Positions 14,846-27,031 of a DNA stretch of 64,000 nucleotides are shown here, piece after piece. The notes beneath the pieces were generated by a model. It had not been told where the DNA came from and did not search any database. It saw only the letters and a program-made list of their open reading frames with translations. Position 1 is the stretch's first letter; each line of letters opens with the position of its first letter. Where the stretch lies: contig NW_019211454.1 in the NCBI RefSeq assembly GCF_002443255.2, positions 35,198,061 to 35,262,060 of the forward strand. Direction: 5' to 3'. The position numbers and the translations under genes are program-made. This stretch comes from Varroa destructor (Eukaryota > Arthropoda > Arachnida > Mesostigmata > Varroidae).

Positions 14846-17800
14846 TTATCGGCGTACGTCGGCGGCCGTCGCCGAAGTCTTTGAATCGTTTTATTCTAGT
14901 GGCTTCCAGACCCTGGACGGATGAGCCAACAAAACGTTGGCCTGCAAAGGTTTAAGGCCGAGCGTGTGCGTGATCCGCGTGAGCATATGGGATGGCGACG
15001 GTTAATTGTGATTGGTTGCTGGCGTTCCCTTGAAAACAATGCGCCCTGCTATCCCATGAAGTTATTATTGAATATTTAATTAGAATATCCCATAACAATT
15101 ATAGCGGAAGAATGTAATCCTGTTAGATACTATTATAAATAGTCGACTAGGGGGTTCTATGTATTGATCAAGACAAAAGTAGAACCTACGCTTACAGTTT
15201 GCCTCTTGACCTTTTTTGCCTACTTAGGTTGGACAATTCCTACGGGCAAGCCGGTAAAGCACAGTGATTCTTTGAACTATACGCTCTTCATTAAGCATGT
15301 TTCACGGAGTCACGCAAGACCGACGACATTCTGCCGGCGTCTTTTACACTTAACGTAAAGCGGTCGTACGTATGAGTAGCTGTTCTACTATGCGGACACT
15401 ATGTGTATGTACATACATGAGGATTTAAAGCTCTTCATAGTAAGATAACGTGTAAAAATATTGCTGAGCTATTGTTTTTGGCCGTTCTTCTCGTATCACG
15501 GTAAAGCCGCCTATTAGTGCGGATTGAGCTGTTAGCCTCCGATGGCCAAAACGTTTGTAGTGCCTAAAGTGGACATTAAGCGACGTTTGTTTGTTTGCCC
15601 CCGACTGCGTATATATATATATATATATCTATACTTGACAAACGCTTCGAGCAAGGTGAATAATATCGCTCAATGGATCGTAACTACTGATAGTTACAAA
15701 CGAATCGTGTAACACACTGTATATATGAATAAACATAGTCCTAAAAAGTATATTGTAATAACATGAAATTCGTTTATTTTCTTCACTAATTCTATGGATC
15801 TATTATAGCCGTAACAGGTCGGACCCAATTTTTGGCCAATAAAACGGACAATTAATTTTTGTCCTCCAAACTCTTTCTATAGCTAGCTGACCCTCAGCTA
15901 TCTCTCGTACCGCCGTCTAAACGGACCAAGCAGTAAAAGGGGTTGTTCCAATGAATCCTTATAGAAAAATCGAAGCGTTTCTACGCATAGATTCAAACCG
16001 CATAGATCCACCTCTACGTGTTTCTGGTTAGCCGGCAGACGGGCTATCACTGTAGCACAGCGTAGATAATTTGTTCGTTGGTACATTTAAATCATCGCTT
16101 AACAAAGAATTAAGGCTAAACGTAACGTTCGAAATAAAGAAAAAGGCGTATTTACGTTATGATAAACAAGCTACGGAAGAAGATATACCGTAACATGACA
16201 ACGTTGAGGATCAACGGGTATCTACAGTCTAGCCTCGGGTCACGCGCTGCATTGTACTGTGGCGTACCGACAATCTAACCGGCCGTTATCTTTATTCAAC
16301 AACCATCACCCATGAGCAGCCCGCTGACTCGACTGAAAATCGTTCTATTGCCATTATCTCTTTTTGCAGTTGTAACAAAGATATAGGGACGATGCTACTA
16401 TGTTACCGTTCTATTGTAGTATAAGACTGAATAGGTGAGGTTACGACCTTCTGATATCGTATTATTGGCAACAGTCAACGTAGGAGACTTCAATAGCTGT
16501 TCTATTGAAAGCTTGATGCGAACTGTAGATGAGAATATTGCTATTGAAGGGTTGCATCTATCCTTTTCACGAAGCCAGCGAGACGCTTATGTAACCTGTG
16601 AGGTATCGGGCGAACCTTCTATAAGGCCTTTTAGAAATATCTAAGGAAATGCTAGACCCTAATTTAGCTCGAATTAGAATGCTCAATTTGTGTAGTATCC
16701 AATGCTACAAGAAGCTAGAGGGAAATTTACGTCCGGTACAGGGAAATAACTCATGAGCTAAATATAATTTTACTTTCGTACTTTCATCAGTTTCTTTTGT
16801 CACATCGATACTTGGATGATGTCGGTTAGCGTCACGCTAGCTAGCTTGACATTGTTAGTCTTCGTAGACTTTTCGCAGCACTCTTATCCTCGCTGTGTCT
16901 GATTTAGGTCATTATGGATACCCAAACGATTCTAGCTGTGAACGCTTATTAACGCTAAAATAACAACCCCCCTATCTCCTGCCACATGAAGACCTCTACG
17001 AAACAATAATCATTTCATTTTATTTAAGTAGTTGCTAGAAGGCATTTCACCGTCTTTCTGTCTAGCATTGGCCGTGATGTCTTCTCAACGAACGTGTGAA
17101 CGACTGCTTGATGACCAGACCCACGCTGCCAACGGGCCGTACTCTTAGGTAAATCCTCTGACGTAGCGTTGACCTCACACTATACGTTTTTCGTTTGTTA
17201 CGGACGGAGATGCTCAGCTTAAATATTTGAATAAGACAAAATAACGCAGCCTTCTAATGTGGGGGCTCTATTAATGAACGCCATAGCTTGGGAAAACAGA
17301 ATGTGTTTATTAAACAGAATATATATCCTTGTTGGCTAATCCCACCAATGCTTAAAAAAAATGTAGTGCCCATTTAAAAATGGCAGTTTTTTTTTCACTG
17401 TCTTATGAATAATAGAAAAGAATATCAAAAACACGTTCACAGAATTTGGAAGTTTACTTTAGCATTACTAAGCAATGACTATGTACTAATTTACAATATT
17501 TTTTTAGCAAATATTTATAACTTATCTTCAGTTAAATTGAAGATCGATCATAGAAGTTGACGTTGAGGAGGAGGCATAATACTCCAGAGATGCACCCCAG
17601 CGTTGTTCTAACAAACAGAGATAATTACTCATTTGCTGTAATTTTGCTCAATTGGAACAAACTGTTCTCGATGCTATTTTCGTCTTCGTCGTAGGAACAG
17701 GAGTGCATAAGCAAATAGGAAATACGACTTGCGACTCTTCCTGCCAACTTAAGTTAGCCTGTATTGTCATAGCCGTCAAGACACGTTGCCGTGCCAGAGA

Positions 17801-19201
17801 AGAAACATGGTTCGAAGAAAAAAACAGGTAAACTATTATCGACCAGCTGGAAATGAGCGAACGACAAACTAGTTCGCATCTTTGAATTTCGTCCGTTAGA
17901 CTGTCCATCACTGCAGGTGCATTTGTCATTACTTCGATAGTGTCCAAAGAATTCTATTACGTTCGACGCGCTCCACGACACCCAACGTAGCCGGTAGAAG
18001 CACCCGCAGCAGAAGCAGCGAAATCTTTGTCCTTGCTCCTAATTTTTCGTGCACGCATCTCGGTTGGTGTACAACAGTTGTCACATTTTGCCCCCTAGTA
18101 TCTCTCTCATATTTAGCGACAGTTTTATTATTAGCGACACATAGCGATGACAAAGAGAATAGGACAGAGCAGGGGCATATCTATATGTCGTTAGTTATAA
18201 TACGCGATAGTGTACATGTCAGTTGGAGTATAGGGCACACGAAGTGTTTGAGTCCAGACAACACCAGTGGTGTAAACTATGCTGAAGGGAAAGAACAAAC
18301 TATTAAAGCTCCACCGACAAAACCGCTAATATGACAAGGCTAAGACTTATCGTTGAAATAAAATAACCAGTATCATTTATAGCAACCTTATCGTTGATGA
18401 AATATTGAACAATGGGAAAAAGTATAGACCTTCTTCTATTTTTAAGAGGGTACAAATGCTTGATACGGTATTAAGGGCTTTCGGTTAATGTTTTGTGGCT
18501 TCAGTAACCGATCAATGCACGCGTTCGTATTAGAGAGAAGGTCAATAAAATCAGCGTTAATGCAACAGCGTTATCAATTTACATACATCTATACAGAATA
18601 TAGAAAGGTCCATCTGTGAAAGCAGCTACTGTCTGGAAGTTCAAACAAAGCTCTGCACAGCATTAGACAGCGAGCGAGAAAAAAAAGTGATAAATCGCGC
18701 GGACGTTAGGCTACTTCGGTTCTGACGTTTTCCAATAGACGATTAAAGCTAGCGTTTGTCACTGGCATTAGCGAAAATACCCAAAGTGACGGGTACAAGC
18801 TCTCGCTATCGGACGATCTCGTCTATAGAAAAGGCGCACTGAGGTGCGGAACCACGCGCAGTCTTTAGCCGTTAGTTGCATTGGAGAGCATCGTTCTTGA
18901 GGATCTATTTTCTGACACAGACAAGTGGAAGCTAGAGGAAAAGCCAGTATGGCAAGCAATGATCGTTTGAGCGCATAAGGAAACGCAGATCGAGATTAAT
19001 GCTGCCTCTTCACTCTTGCTCCGAGAACGGTCATATGATATCACCGTTGTCTCATAGTCTTTTGATCCTTTGTTCACTGATACTTGCTACCGGCGTAATG
19101 ACTATAGGCCTATTTTGTTTTCGTATGATAAGGCCGCTGTGAGCGCTGCCTGCGGAACATCATACAAAGATAATTACAGATATATATATAGAATGACTGC
19201 G

Positions 19202-19236
19202 AACGTTATGAACATTTAAAAAATGTTCATAACATT
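19202..19236. repeat. 16-bp imperfect inverted repeat
   Basis: The arms at 19202-19217 (AACGTTATGAACATTT) and 19221-19236 (AAATGTTCATAACATT) pair with one mismatch around AAA. The flanks are AT-rich. It could be a remnant of a foldback or MITE-like element, but no longer terminal repeats were seen. Confidence 0.85.
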
Positions 19237-22200
19237 CAAGTATTTTTCAAATAATTATTGTTTATAAACGAGTATGGAGAGCACTAACACTTTTAAATAC
19301 AAAATGAAGAAGATTAAAATTATTATCATATTCATCAGAACTATAGAAATCTTGATGATCAGAAAGAGTCGTCAACAGCAACGCTCGTGCCACTCACTTA
19401 GCTACAGCATAAGATATTAATAGTTCAAATATGTAATTCTGTATAAAACTAATTTTTCACGAATAAAGTCCCTTTGGTATGTCGTTTTTTGGTGACGAAC
19501 GTTCCCTTAGCGCAGATCTTCTTTGTACACGCTAGAAGTATATTGCGTGACTTTTTCGAAATATTAATCTGTAATAAATAAATGATACACATTTTCCCAT
19601 AAATAATATGACGTTTGACTTATTCAGCAGTCATACGTCTCATCGATTCCGTTTTTCCTGGCTTGAAACGTATTTTTGACGGTTTTGGAAAAAGAAGTTA
19701 GCTAGCAGTCTGCAAGAGGTGACGAAACCAATCAAAATCATTGTTCGTGTTTGCTAACAACTGTTATTTGACTTTGCCGCCGTTTGTTGTTTGTTCTGCT
19801 TTACCGTGCTGTCCACGTGTTTTTACACTGCTCTGCCTCCACTCTGAATTCTTCCATTTGCTCCATCCTGCGCTGCCCCTAGCTAGCGTTTGTATTAGCG
19901 AGTCCTGAGGTGTGGCCGTGTGCGATTGTATGTGCGCTTTAAAACGTGAAAACGTTTAGCGTCAATGCTTGCCCCTCGCTTCGCCTTCCAACTGCGTTTT
20001 TGATGGTGTTTCTAGTTAAGTACCCGCAACACGTCGCTGATCTTATTATCTAGCTTCACCACAATGGCGATCCCGACAATCGGCCGGTCAGAGAGGCATT
20101 AGAAGGAAGCCAGTTCCACATTTGCATGGAAACTACATTTTTCCTGAACAGATCTGACAACAAGCGGGCACAGAAATCCTTCCACATTGATAGTATATTT
20201 ATTAGCTCAAGCTCAGCCCATAATACCAATGCCTTATGCTGCAACTTCCCTTTCTGCCAGCTCAGTGGACAATGTACCATCTCTATTTGAGTGCGTTACC
20301 GATGTTAGGATGTCCAATGTAACGCATGACACGGCCAGTACGTATATAAACAGAACCTGACGTTGTAATATAATCCATATAGTTTTCCCCATACTATTAG
20401 AAACGCATCGATTTCCAACCTATATGACTAGCTGTTGTGCAGTCGTTCTGCAATCAAGTCGACAAACATCGAAGTCTGCCATAGAACAGCTGCTTAGGTG
20501 AATAATACAGAACGCTTCCATTGGTAATAGTCCGAAACGTCGGAGCGGCCATAGGGAGAAGGCCTCGAAGGGCTTCTGAATATACGTTTGATAGATTTGA
20601 AGATAGATCTATCAACCAAAAAGTAAACACGCATACAGAAAAATATGATGATTTTTTTCTTCAGTCTGCGGCAGTAAAATGACGCTAACAATAACCAAAA
20701 AGAGAGGAATGGCGGAATTGAAAGATAGATACAGCTTTGAATATGCCGCAGTTGACCTGGCGTTACAGGTAACTATACGCATTGACAAAAAGATTTGAAA
20801 AAAATGGCTAAACAATTTTTCTTTCGAGAGCCGCAATATGGAAAGTAAGAGAAAAACTCTATTATGAAGCGGAAAATGTTTGGTGGACAATTCGCGTAGC
20901 GGCCGTCAACCAAACCAGCAGCAAACTATTGCAACAGGGACCGTCTGCCAAATAGGCCCTAATGGAGCGAAAATGAAGTAGCAGATGCTTGTTCGAGATA
21001 ATATAGGCAACAAACGTAAAGATATGTTATTTTCTGTTTTCTATTAAAAATAAAGCAATTTAAACCAATGGTTGCACTAACACTGGTATTAGTTGCTGTT
21101 ATTGTTGCTAAAGGGGTAGTTGCTACAAGTTCGCTAACCTGTAACGCGCTGTGTTCGTTTCCCATGATTTGTCGTCCAGAATATTTCCTTTTTGTGTAGC
21201 CAACTGGCAACAGAGCGCGTACAAACGCAGAGAGGAAACTGTCCAGCGCTGAACGTGAAGAAACGCCGAATAGGGCAAGGACGAAGGACGGCAAAGATGT
21301 ATTCCACTATAGTTATCCAGCCGTGATGGTACATGCGATACAAATTGTACGAGATGAATCCATAAACAATTGTGTTTGCCGCCGCCGTCGCCGAAAATCG
21401 ACACCATTCTTACTATGTATGCAATTGGCAAAGCTTGGCGTCCAAATCGCTGATATGATGATGATGAAGAGTGCTATATTAGAGCAATAGGCCAATGGGA
21501 ATCCAGCTAGCACATAATCCAAAACACAGCTTACGAAACTTCTCTTTGCCTGTGTGAGTTGTTATCGTCGATCTAGGTGATATACTATGTCACCCCGAAT
21601 TGTTTTCACGACTATTTTTTATTAATTTCATAATTTAATACTGTTCGTAACGAAAAAAAACGGCCTCAGCTGGAACACCCTGCAGCAGAGCTGGACATGT
21701 GATCCACATAGGAATTGGCGGGACGGCAAATTCTGCTAATTTTTTATTATTAAATTCGAGTGAACGCTCTCCTTTGGATGAACTCGGCCTTATATGTAGA
21801 TACGTATCAGGACAATTGGCCGGTCGAGGGAAGCATCGTGGTCACGAATAGAGCTGTATCATTGACAGTCCTTGCATCTGTTTGACAGTAATCACTGTGT
21901 AGTTGGTTGATTGCAACTTATTTTCGTTTGATTTAAGTCAGCTAAGCTTTAAGTCAGTAAGTAAGTTGCTTTATTCGATCCGTCCGTTTTTGGATTGTTG
22001 TTCCTGCTGCTGTTCATTCTATTAGCTGATCAGTCTTATTTTTGTTATTTTACTCCGCGGAGCACTCTCATTGAAATTAAGCTTAACGGATAGAAAATGC
22101 TACTGGTACATGGAAAAAACTGTGAAAAAAGTACGACACCAAGGGTAGTGATGTACATCATTTTTCCTTTATTGCTTAATTCGATGCTTGCTTCATATCA

Positions 22201-22875
22201 ACGCACGTTGTTAAAGCTATTTGTAATTTTATTTTTGCCTAATTTAAAATAGGTAGTTTCACTAGTACAGTTTTACACGAATTTTAGATAAACTTCATTT
22301 GTAGATAAAATGAAGTTCCACTCCTTTTTCCCGATTTCGTAGCCGGCAGGATTAGGCGTAGGAAAAAGCGACTCGATTGTTTGTTTTTTGCTACGGTTTT
22401 TGTGTTCTTTTCTACGTTCTACGAAGCCGTTCCAAATTTCATTCTACTATACGAGTATGTACTCTCGTATCAGTAATCCCACAGTGCATTTAGGCTGAGG
22501 TACACACACCCATCCATATCGATTCCTTCAGATGCTTCACGATTCTTTACCTTTTTGGCTTTCGTTTCAGCTACGCTATCGGTAAGTGGTGGGCTAATTC
22601 ACTGAAGGCATTGGCGTTGTGTGATTGTGTCTATGTGAAACCGTCTGTTTGAGGGTTGTTTCTATTGACCACAGTGCGTACTTCAGAGGCAGGAGCAGCA
22701 CTGAGGCCGCCGTTATGCTCGGCATTTGGCTCGTCATCATCATTCACTCGTTTTTGGTCGTGCCGTCGCCCCCGTTCATCCGTACGTTCGCTGCTGGCCC
22801 TGCAGTATAAGCGACTGTGGCAGTGTCTAGACTTTTGTTGGAACTTTTGCCCTTTCTACGTGTGTCTCCCCGCAG

Positions 22876-22926
22876 AACATCGTTCTCTTACTACAACGAT
22901 GGTACCGGTAATGGCTTTCCCAACAG
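22876..22926 (+). CDS. Candidate small internal exon, unknown product
   Basis: A strong acceptor, with a long pyrimidine tract ending in CCCCGCAG, precedes position 22876. A CAG|GTCTGC donor follows 22926. The 51-nt segment has phase 2 on both sides and would read about 16 residues, T-S-F-S-Y-Y-N-D-G-T-G-N-G-F-P-N, with fairly GC-ending codons. No neighbouring exon with a compatible phase was found, so the gene is unidentified. The call rests only on splice-site quality and protein-like composition. Confidence 0.22.
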
Positions 22927-23103
22927 GTCTGCTTTTGTCCAGACACAGAATAGAGCTTATTCAGTGTTTGCCGTTGACTGTCTTTGCGAGTGGCATCTGA
23001 CTACATTAACTCTTGCGCCTGTACATATGGTGGGCAAGCCTAAATAATTTTGATTTGGTAAACATAATAGGACAATGTTGGATGAATAAAATAACAAAAA
23101 CGG

Positions 23104-23134
23104 AATATATATATATATATATATACATATATAT
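23104..23134. repeat. (TA)n microsatellite
   Basis: An AT dinucleotide run with a single C interruption. Confidence 0.9.
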
Positions 23135-23902
23135 GGACAGGTAGGGTCTGTGTTTCGTAAAGAAAAACATGAGTTTGAGTTTAACGGGAAGCAGCTGTCG
23201 GACATTATGCTGATTTGTAATATAGATATATAGCTGCAAGCAGACGCTTCCATAGTAATAACTAGACAGTTAAAAGGTCACCTTTAAAAACACTGGCTTA
23301 TGGAAAACTTAGACAGGTTCAAAAAATCGTTTGGCTTCTGTTCCTCAGCGACAAAAAAATACATGCTAAAATCATACCAAATTCAATTCTATTCACTCTT
23401 TAACACCATCGTTTTACTGGCGTTCGATTTGACTGCAGCTCAGTGCAGAATGTTTCATCCTCTTCATTGGGTACCGGTTACTCGCGCAGTCCAACAGTAC
23501 TTTATATTACACCGGTGCATGCTTCGTTGGGAGACCCGGCCTTTGGGGTGGTTGGCCCTTTGCGCACTTCGTCTGACACACTGTGATCGTTTGCGAGCGT
23601 TGCCCCTTGTCAGTAGAATCAAAACATCGAGCCCCGGTCGGTTGATCATGTAGCAGCAGAGCTTTCTTTCAGTTCACTGAAGAGGAAATGATCAGGTTCT
23701 ATGGAGCGCATCAGTGGCTGTCATTTTTTTTCTGAGCAGTGATGGCAGAACGACGACGCTGCACAGCAGAACGAAAACGATACTAGCGATGCAGAAAATT
23801 CCGATTCGAGAGTACAGTCTTGTGACCCGCTCGCTGCTCAAAATCCTCTTCGTTTCCTAGATTGCCATTATGTTCTTGGCTTGAGTCTTTCCCATCGAAT
23901 AG

Positions 23903-24061
23903 ACAAAACGCACACGTGTGTTTCGTCAAAGAAAGAAACTTGGCCGGCGTCGTCAAAAGAAGCACCAACCCTTCACCAGGAAGATTTCTATTCTGTTTGC
24001 CTGCAGCATCTTCTTCGTAGCTGTAGTGTCGGCGATCATAATTGCTACCCTAAATCCTACA
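23903..24061 (+). CDS. Candidate exon: basic tail plus transmembrane segment
   Basis: This 159-nt, 53-codon segment is bounded by a possible acceptor (TTTCCCATCGAATAG) and a CCTACA|GTATAT donor, in phase 0 on both sides. The first 27 or so residues are strongly basic (RQRKKLGRRRQKK). About 23 hydrophobic residues follow (ISILFACSIFFVAVVSAIII), then ATLNPT. The hydrophobic part uses GC-ending codons more than the surroundings. A basic cytoplasmic stretch next to a single membrane span is the layout of a type II signal anchor, as in many glycosyltransferases and ectoenzymes. I cannot assign a family and found no partner exon. Reading on past the donor gives a 119-codon frame ending at 24277, but with AT-rich, less convincing sequence. 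Confidence 0.35.
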
Positions 24062-26775
24062 GTATATACCTTACCAAAATATCTATCAATACTAATGGCA
24101 TACTTTCTAGCGATACTTATGAAACGGAATTTAAATGTTAATACTTTAGTTACTCCCGAAACTACATCGAGCAGTAAAAAAAGAAAAAAAATTCGTAGGC
24201 CCGGTTTTATAACGTCCGGCTACGACGAATATGATCATTATGATAAATGCTGCCAACAATGTCGATATACAATTTGAAAGAGACAAGGTTCAATTCAAGC
24301 TGATCTATCACTACCAACACACGAAGTTTCATCCAACAGCATCTGCACGGAGACTATTGTTTTTAGCTTTGCGTTTCGAACATTTTCTTTAGCGCTCGCG
24401 AGAGCGGCTAGTAATAACAACGTTCGAAGCTAACTGTCAGGGCCTCCCATCTCTGCTGCACATCTGTTCGGCTTTTCTAGCTCCCATTTCCGGACGTTCC
24501 TAGAAAGGTTCGAAATCGCATGGCCGCTCAGTCCTGTCCAGGTCGCGTCACACTGGCTCGACTTCTTAGGTTCCACCTACAGCCTAAATATCGACTAGGA
24601 TTTCTGGATAAATTTTCTATCAGAGGATGCCTTGTAACCTTTTCACTTTTGGGTTTTGTCGCCTCTCGCTCGGCAAGGCTCCAGATGAGGCCGTGGCAGG
24701 ACGTACACAATATTATCTGTCTGGAAGGGATGAAAGCACCGTTGCAAACAAGAACATACGGCGGTCTAGCGGTGCTGGTGTCTGCGAACTATTTGTTACG
24801 GAGGTTTAGTAATCAAAGATACGAAATAAAGAGAGACCAAACTTAAGCAGAACAGCTGGAAGTCTCATCTGGGAGCCAGACTAGCGTGTGGTTGATTTTG
24901 GGCAGCGTCGACATAGCTCACAATTCAACGATGTTTGCTTCGTCCTAGAGAGGTAGGTCGACTCCTGACATGCACACGACGTCGCACGACTTGAAGGTCT
25001 TTTTCAGAACTGAAGAAAGGTCCAATAAGATGCATTCAAAGGAGGAGGCTCGAGAGATGGGTGTAACCAAAAGGAAATAGTTTGATTCTGCTGGTTAGGA
25101 GCGGGAGAGGAAAGGGGGACGGGTCGAATGATAGAATAAGGGGGTGATTAATGATGTAAATCGCCGATCACTAGCGATGAAGCCAATAGCCTAGAGATGT
25201 CGGTGTCTCTTCAAAGACGATCTGTGGACAGCAGTATGCTATGCTGCAACAAAACAGGACCCAAATAACTTGAGTAATGTCGACACCTGAAGGTTAATTT
25301 ATTTCTTCTTTCGCTTGCTTTCAAGGTTTGTTATCTTGTAAGATACATAGAAGACGTAGTTTCGAGTATAAATTGATTTTCAGAAGCTTGTGATTGTGAG
25401 CTGACGCCTACATCGCCAGAAGCATATAGAAAGACTGATAATTCTTCTATACACGTGTTTGTTCTTGTATTTTACCTTACACTTCCAGGACAGACCGATC
25501 ACGTAAAACCTTGTAAAGAGTAACAGCGATAGTAGTTGTCGCGGAATCCTACAAAACTTTCCAAGTGCGAAAGGCTAGAAACAACTGATTTTTTATCTGT
25601 TAAGTAAGCTTGAGTGAGAATCGGCAAACACTAATTAAGGATCAACATAGAAGGTCAGAATGCAACTCTTCTAGTGTGCCCAGTCAAATGGTTTTACTGT
25701 ATGCCTTTTTAACACTTAATGGAATATTTAGTATAGACATATTGGCTACGCATTGCAATGAACACTATAATAGCTGAAAACCGCACCCACCTTCCTATAT
25801 CTAAGCTTAGCTAGAATTCTCGTTCTCTCCATTGAATAGCCCTTTCCGTATGTATTTGACAGACGATTCAGACAAGGTGTGTAACTTATTTACAGGAATC
25901 ACAATCGGTAAAGTTATCTAGTCGCTAGTCTAAACGAGAGTTAATTACAACGAAAGCCCTCAACGGCAAGAATCTATTTTTTTATCTAATAATACCTAAT
26001 ATAAAATTAAGTATCTCGGTTAAGTATAAACGCACCGATGACGCTCAACAAGATCTAAGTAAATATGTCACCGAAAGCTGTCTACCTGCGGTGTCGGATG
26101 ATCGCTAATAAACAAGCGAAACTTTAGTCAGCTCATTGATTCATGCTGGAAAAGGCTTCGAAAGCTGTGTCCTCTCCATGTCAACAGAAGAAAAAATATT
26201 TATGACTGTAAATCTAACAATAAAACTTTGACTAACTGTCCTTAGCTAATGGTAGTGAATCGCCTCATAATCGTTTTATTATTTAAGACGTTAAAATCGT
26301 TGTATTAATATCGTTATATGCTCAGGTACCACAAAAACGAAGGGCACCGGGCCTACAACTAGGAAACGTCAGATTCGATCTCCTCGCAAGACTTTATAGT
26401 GTTTCAAATGTTTCAGATCCTTAACTGTGTAGCTCATACGACTTGAATTAGCGTCAGTATACCCCTTTCCCGTAGAATACTTTAATTCATTCCTACCGCA
26501 AAAATCGCTTATATTAGCGGGAAGGTGCTGAAAAAACGTTTTGCTTCTTACTACGAGCCAGCTGCTAGTATTAACCCTTTGAATATTAAGCTTATTTCTG
26601 TGTTACGATAAATATGTACCTCTTAGCTTTCAGTATAATCCAGATGGCTATTAAGCAGGTTTGATACAGAAGCTTCAACGGGTTTGCTTCGAGCAACTGA
26701 TGCACCTCCTACTGAATCAGAGAAAGAAGGAAACGGCATGCGAATGTTATAACCGCTCACAAGAAGGCTGACAGA
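24062..26775. other. Intergenic or intronic stretch, no gene seen
   Basis: A 108-codon plus frame at 24520-24846 has no recognised motif, and its length is not unusual for chance at this base composition. The rest is AT-rich with dense stops. Confidence 0.5.
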
Positions 26776-27031
26776 CTATGAAGTTTTATGCCGTGCTCCG
26801 TTTTGATTTAGCAGGGAAGCGTTGTACAATATCGCATTTCCTCTATGCAGTGCGATGTAACGTTCTTCTGCATGACGGGAACCGCCCAAATCGTCGGCGG
26901 CTTCTAAACCATACAGTGCACCTTCGTGCTTAAATGACACAAGAAAAACGGCATAATCCGGTGATATTGTTTTTGCTTCGTCGTGCTCGAAGAGACCTCT
27001 GACAGATTCTGAGATAAATCTGCCGTCTTCG
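26776..27031 (-). CDS. Candidate terminal exon, unknown protein
   Basis: On the minus strand a good acceptor (CGCACTCACTTTCAG) opens at 27031. The frame then runs 85 codons to a TAG at 26776-26778. The peptide has a balanced, globular-protein composition (for example SPDYAVFLVSFKHEGALYG) and contains GGSRHAEERYIAL near its C-terminal third. HAEE recalls the zinc-binding motif of cytidine-deaminase-like folds, but no PCxxC partner follows, so that resemblance is weak. No upstream exon was linked. The same frame stays open upstream to 27054. It could be a real last exon or a chance open frame. Confidence 0.3.

Larger units (their letters stand above)
5027..22875. other. Long stretch without a recognisable gene
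   Basis: No conserved domain or convincing multi-exon structure was recognised. Two sub-regions are GC-richer: 6400-7440 and 9000-9600. They carry overlapping open frames on both strands, for example a 143-codon minus frame at 9118-9549 that ends in a Ser/Asn/charged tail. Such blocks can be promoters or 5' exons, but I cannot support a gene. A (TA)n run lies at 15610-15628. Other simple repeats and palindromes are listed separately. Confidence 0.45.
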
